Shown here: positions 63,684 to 64,000 of the stretch, piece by piece
Numbering within the stretch: position 1 is the first letter of the stretch
How the letters are laid out: each line of letters starts with the position of its first letter
Assembly: GCA_024291935.2 (NCBI GenBank)
Contig: JAGTYA010000026.1
Span: 5,560,001-5,624,000, forward strand
Reading direction: 5' to 3'
Length of the DNA: 64,000 nt
DNA from: Okapia johnstoni
Taxonomy: Eukaryota; Chordata; Mammalia; Artiodactyla; Giraffidae
Made by a program: the position numbers and the translations under genes
Notes under the pieces: generated by a model
Database searches by the model: none
Seen by the model: only the letters and a program-made list of their open reading frames with translations
Told to the model about the DNA's origin: nothing

Positions 63684-63971
63684 ATGGGAAAATCTTATTT
63701 GAATTTTTCTCAAGTCCTTTTCTTATTTCTGTATTTAGTTATAACGTTAATAGGAGCCTTTTATTATCAAATTAGTCCCACAGTACAACTAATCAATAAA
63801 CTATTTTTAGGATTTAATAGTATACAAAAAAGTACTGTCCCAAAGGAACAAAAAAGTATACAAAAAAGCATTGTCCCTTTTCAGAAATTGAACAGAACCT
63901 ATTTCACAGGTAAGCAAGCCAGTGTGTCTAGTTTAAAGTCCTGTGGCAATGAACCTATCAGACACTTGTGA
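63684..63971 (+). CDS. Hypothetical ORF with N-terminal transmembrane segment (unrecognised)
   Basis: A 95-codon frame opening with ATG at 63684. A short polar N-terminus (MGKSYLNFSQ) precedes about 20 hydrophobic residues (VLFLFLYLVITLIGAFYYQI), as in a type II membrane protein or an uncleaved signal anchor. A polar stem follows with a repeated SIQKSxVP motif. At codon 78 the sequence reads TTTCACAG|GTAAGC, a strong splice-donor match, so the last 18 codons might be intron. I do not recognise the family. It may be part of an endogenous retroelement, or a chance frame in AT-rich DNA. It is antisense to KDM2A. Confidence 0.2.
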   Translation: MGKSYLNFSQVLFLFLYLVITLIGAFYYQISPTVQLINKLFLGFNSIQKSTVPKEQKSIQKSIVPFQKLNRTYFTGKQASVSSLKSCGNEPIRHL

Positions 63972-64000
63972 AATGAACAGACAGGCTTTGATTCAAATGG

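Larger units (their letters stand above)
30505..64000 (-). other. Large 5' intron of KDM2A (partial)
   Basis: At least 33.5 kb with no KDM2A exon recognised. It is dominated by L1, BovB, Bov-tA, Bov-A2, CHR and MIR elements, listed individually. Intervals where I see nothing beyond scattered decayed repeats: 32440-33515, 42630-44000, 44415-45870, 46170-47530, 47940-49440, 50040-51820, 55810-56260, 59570-60440 and 63210-63680. Confidence 0.8.

Noticed and set aside
30505..64000. Search for the first KDM2A coding exon
   Set aside because: No match to the expected short 14-codon exon was seen by eye. A short exon could still be missed, but the gene's known long 5' intron makes absence likely.

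Overview
The window is nuclear DNA from a ruminant, probably cattle or a close relative. The evidence is the repeat mix: Bov-tA and Bov-A2 SINEs, tRNA-derived CHR SINEs, BovB (RTE) LINEs, bovine-type L1 3' ends and older MIR/L2. There is no prokaryotic or viral gene content. Thirteen spliced coding exons, all on the minus strand, belong to one gene, KDM2A (FBXL11/JHDM1A), the JmjC histone H3K36 demethylase and CpG-binding protein. Joined from right to left they give 1,923 nt, exactly 641 codons. If 14 residues lie upstream (the known N-terminal exon, outside this window), the residues fall exactly on human numbering: H212, D214 and H284 are the iron ligands, M543 is the start of the short isoform, and C571 onwards is the CXXC zinc finger.

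Layout from right to left, which is the direction of transcription: 64000-30505 is one large 5' intron, almost entirely repeats. 30504-29089 holds three exons encoding residues 15 to about 103. 24930-15242 holds the JmjC demethylase domain. 13373-12979 is a long linker exon. 12978-2927 is a 10-kb intron with a large CpG island (about 4.9-6.3 kb). 2926-463 holds the last linker exon, the CXXC exon and the first half of the PHD finger. The rest of the PHD, the F-box and the leucine-rich repeats lie beyond position 1, and the first coding exon lies beyond 64000 or was too short for me to find.

The CpG island sits exactly between the demethylase-coding and the DNA-binding-coding parts of the gene. 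Together with the in-frame M543 codon in the CXXC exon, this fits the known internal promoter for the demethylase-deficient short isoform (KDM2A-SF), which binds CpG DNA without the JmjC domain.

The most unusual structures are in the repeats. At 34.5-40.1 kb there is a four-layer nest (old L1, BovB, young L1, reverse BovB), with exact target-site duplications for two of the insertions and two further SINEs in the outer L1. Others are a poly(T)-only insertion flanked by a duplication at 44.03 kb, a tiny 3'-end retrocopy at 31.7 kb, a Tigger-type element carrying a minute L1 tail at 16.1 kb, and a BovB inverted repeat with a 59-bp perfect stem at 12.3 kb. One unexplained hydrophobic ORF (63684-63971, plus strand) contains a good splice-donor match. 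I found no complete previously undescribed gene system.
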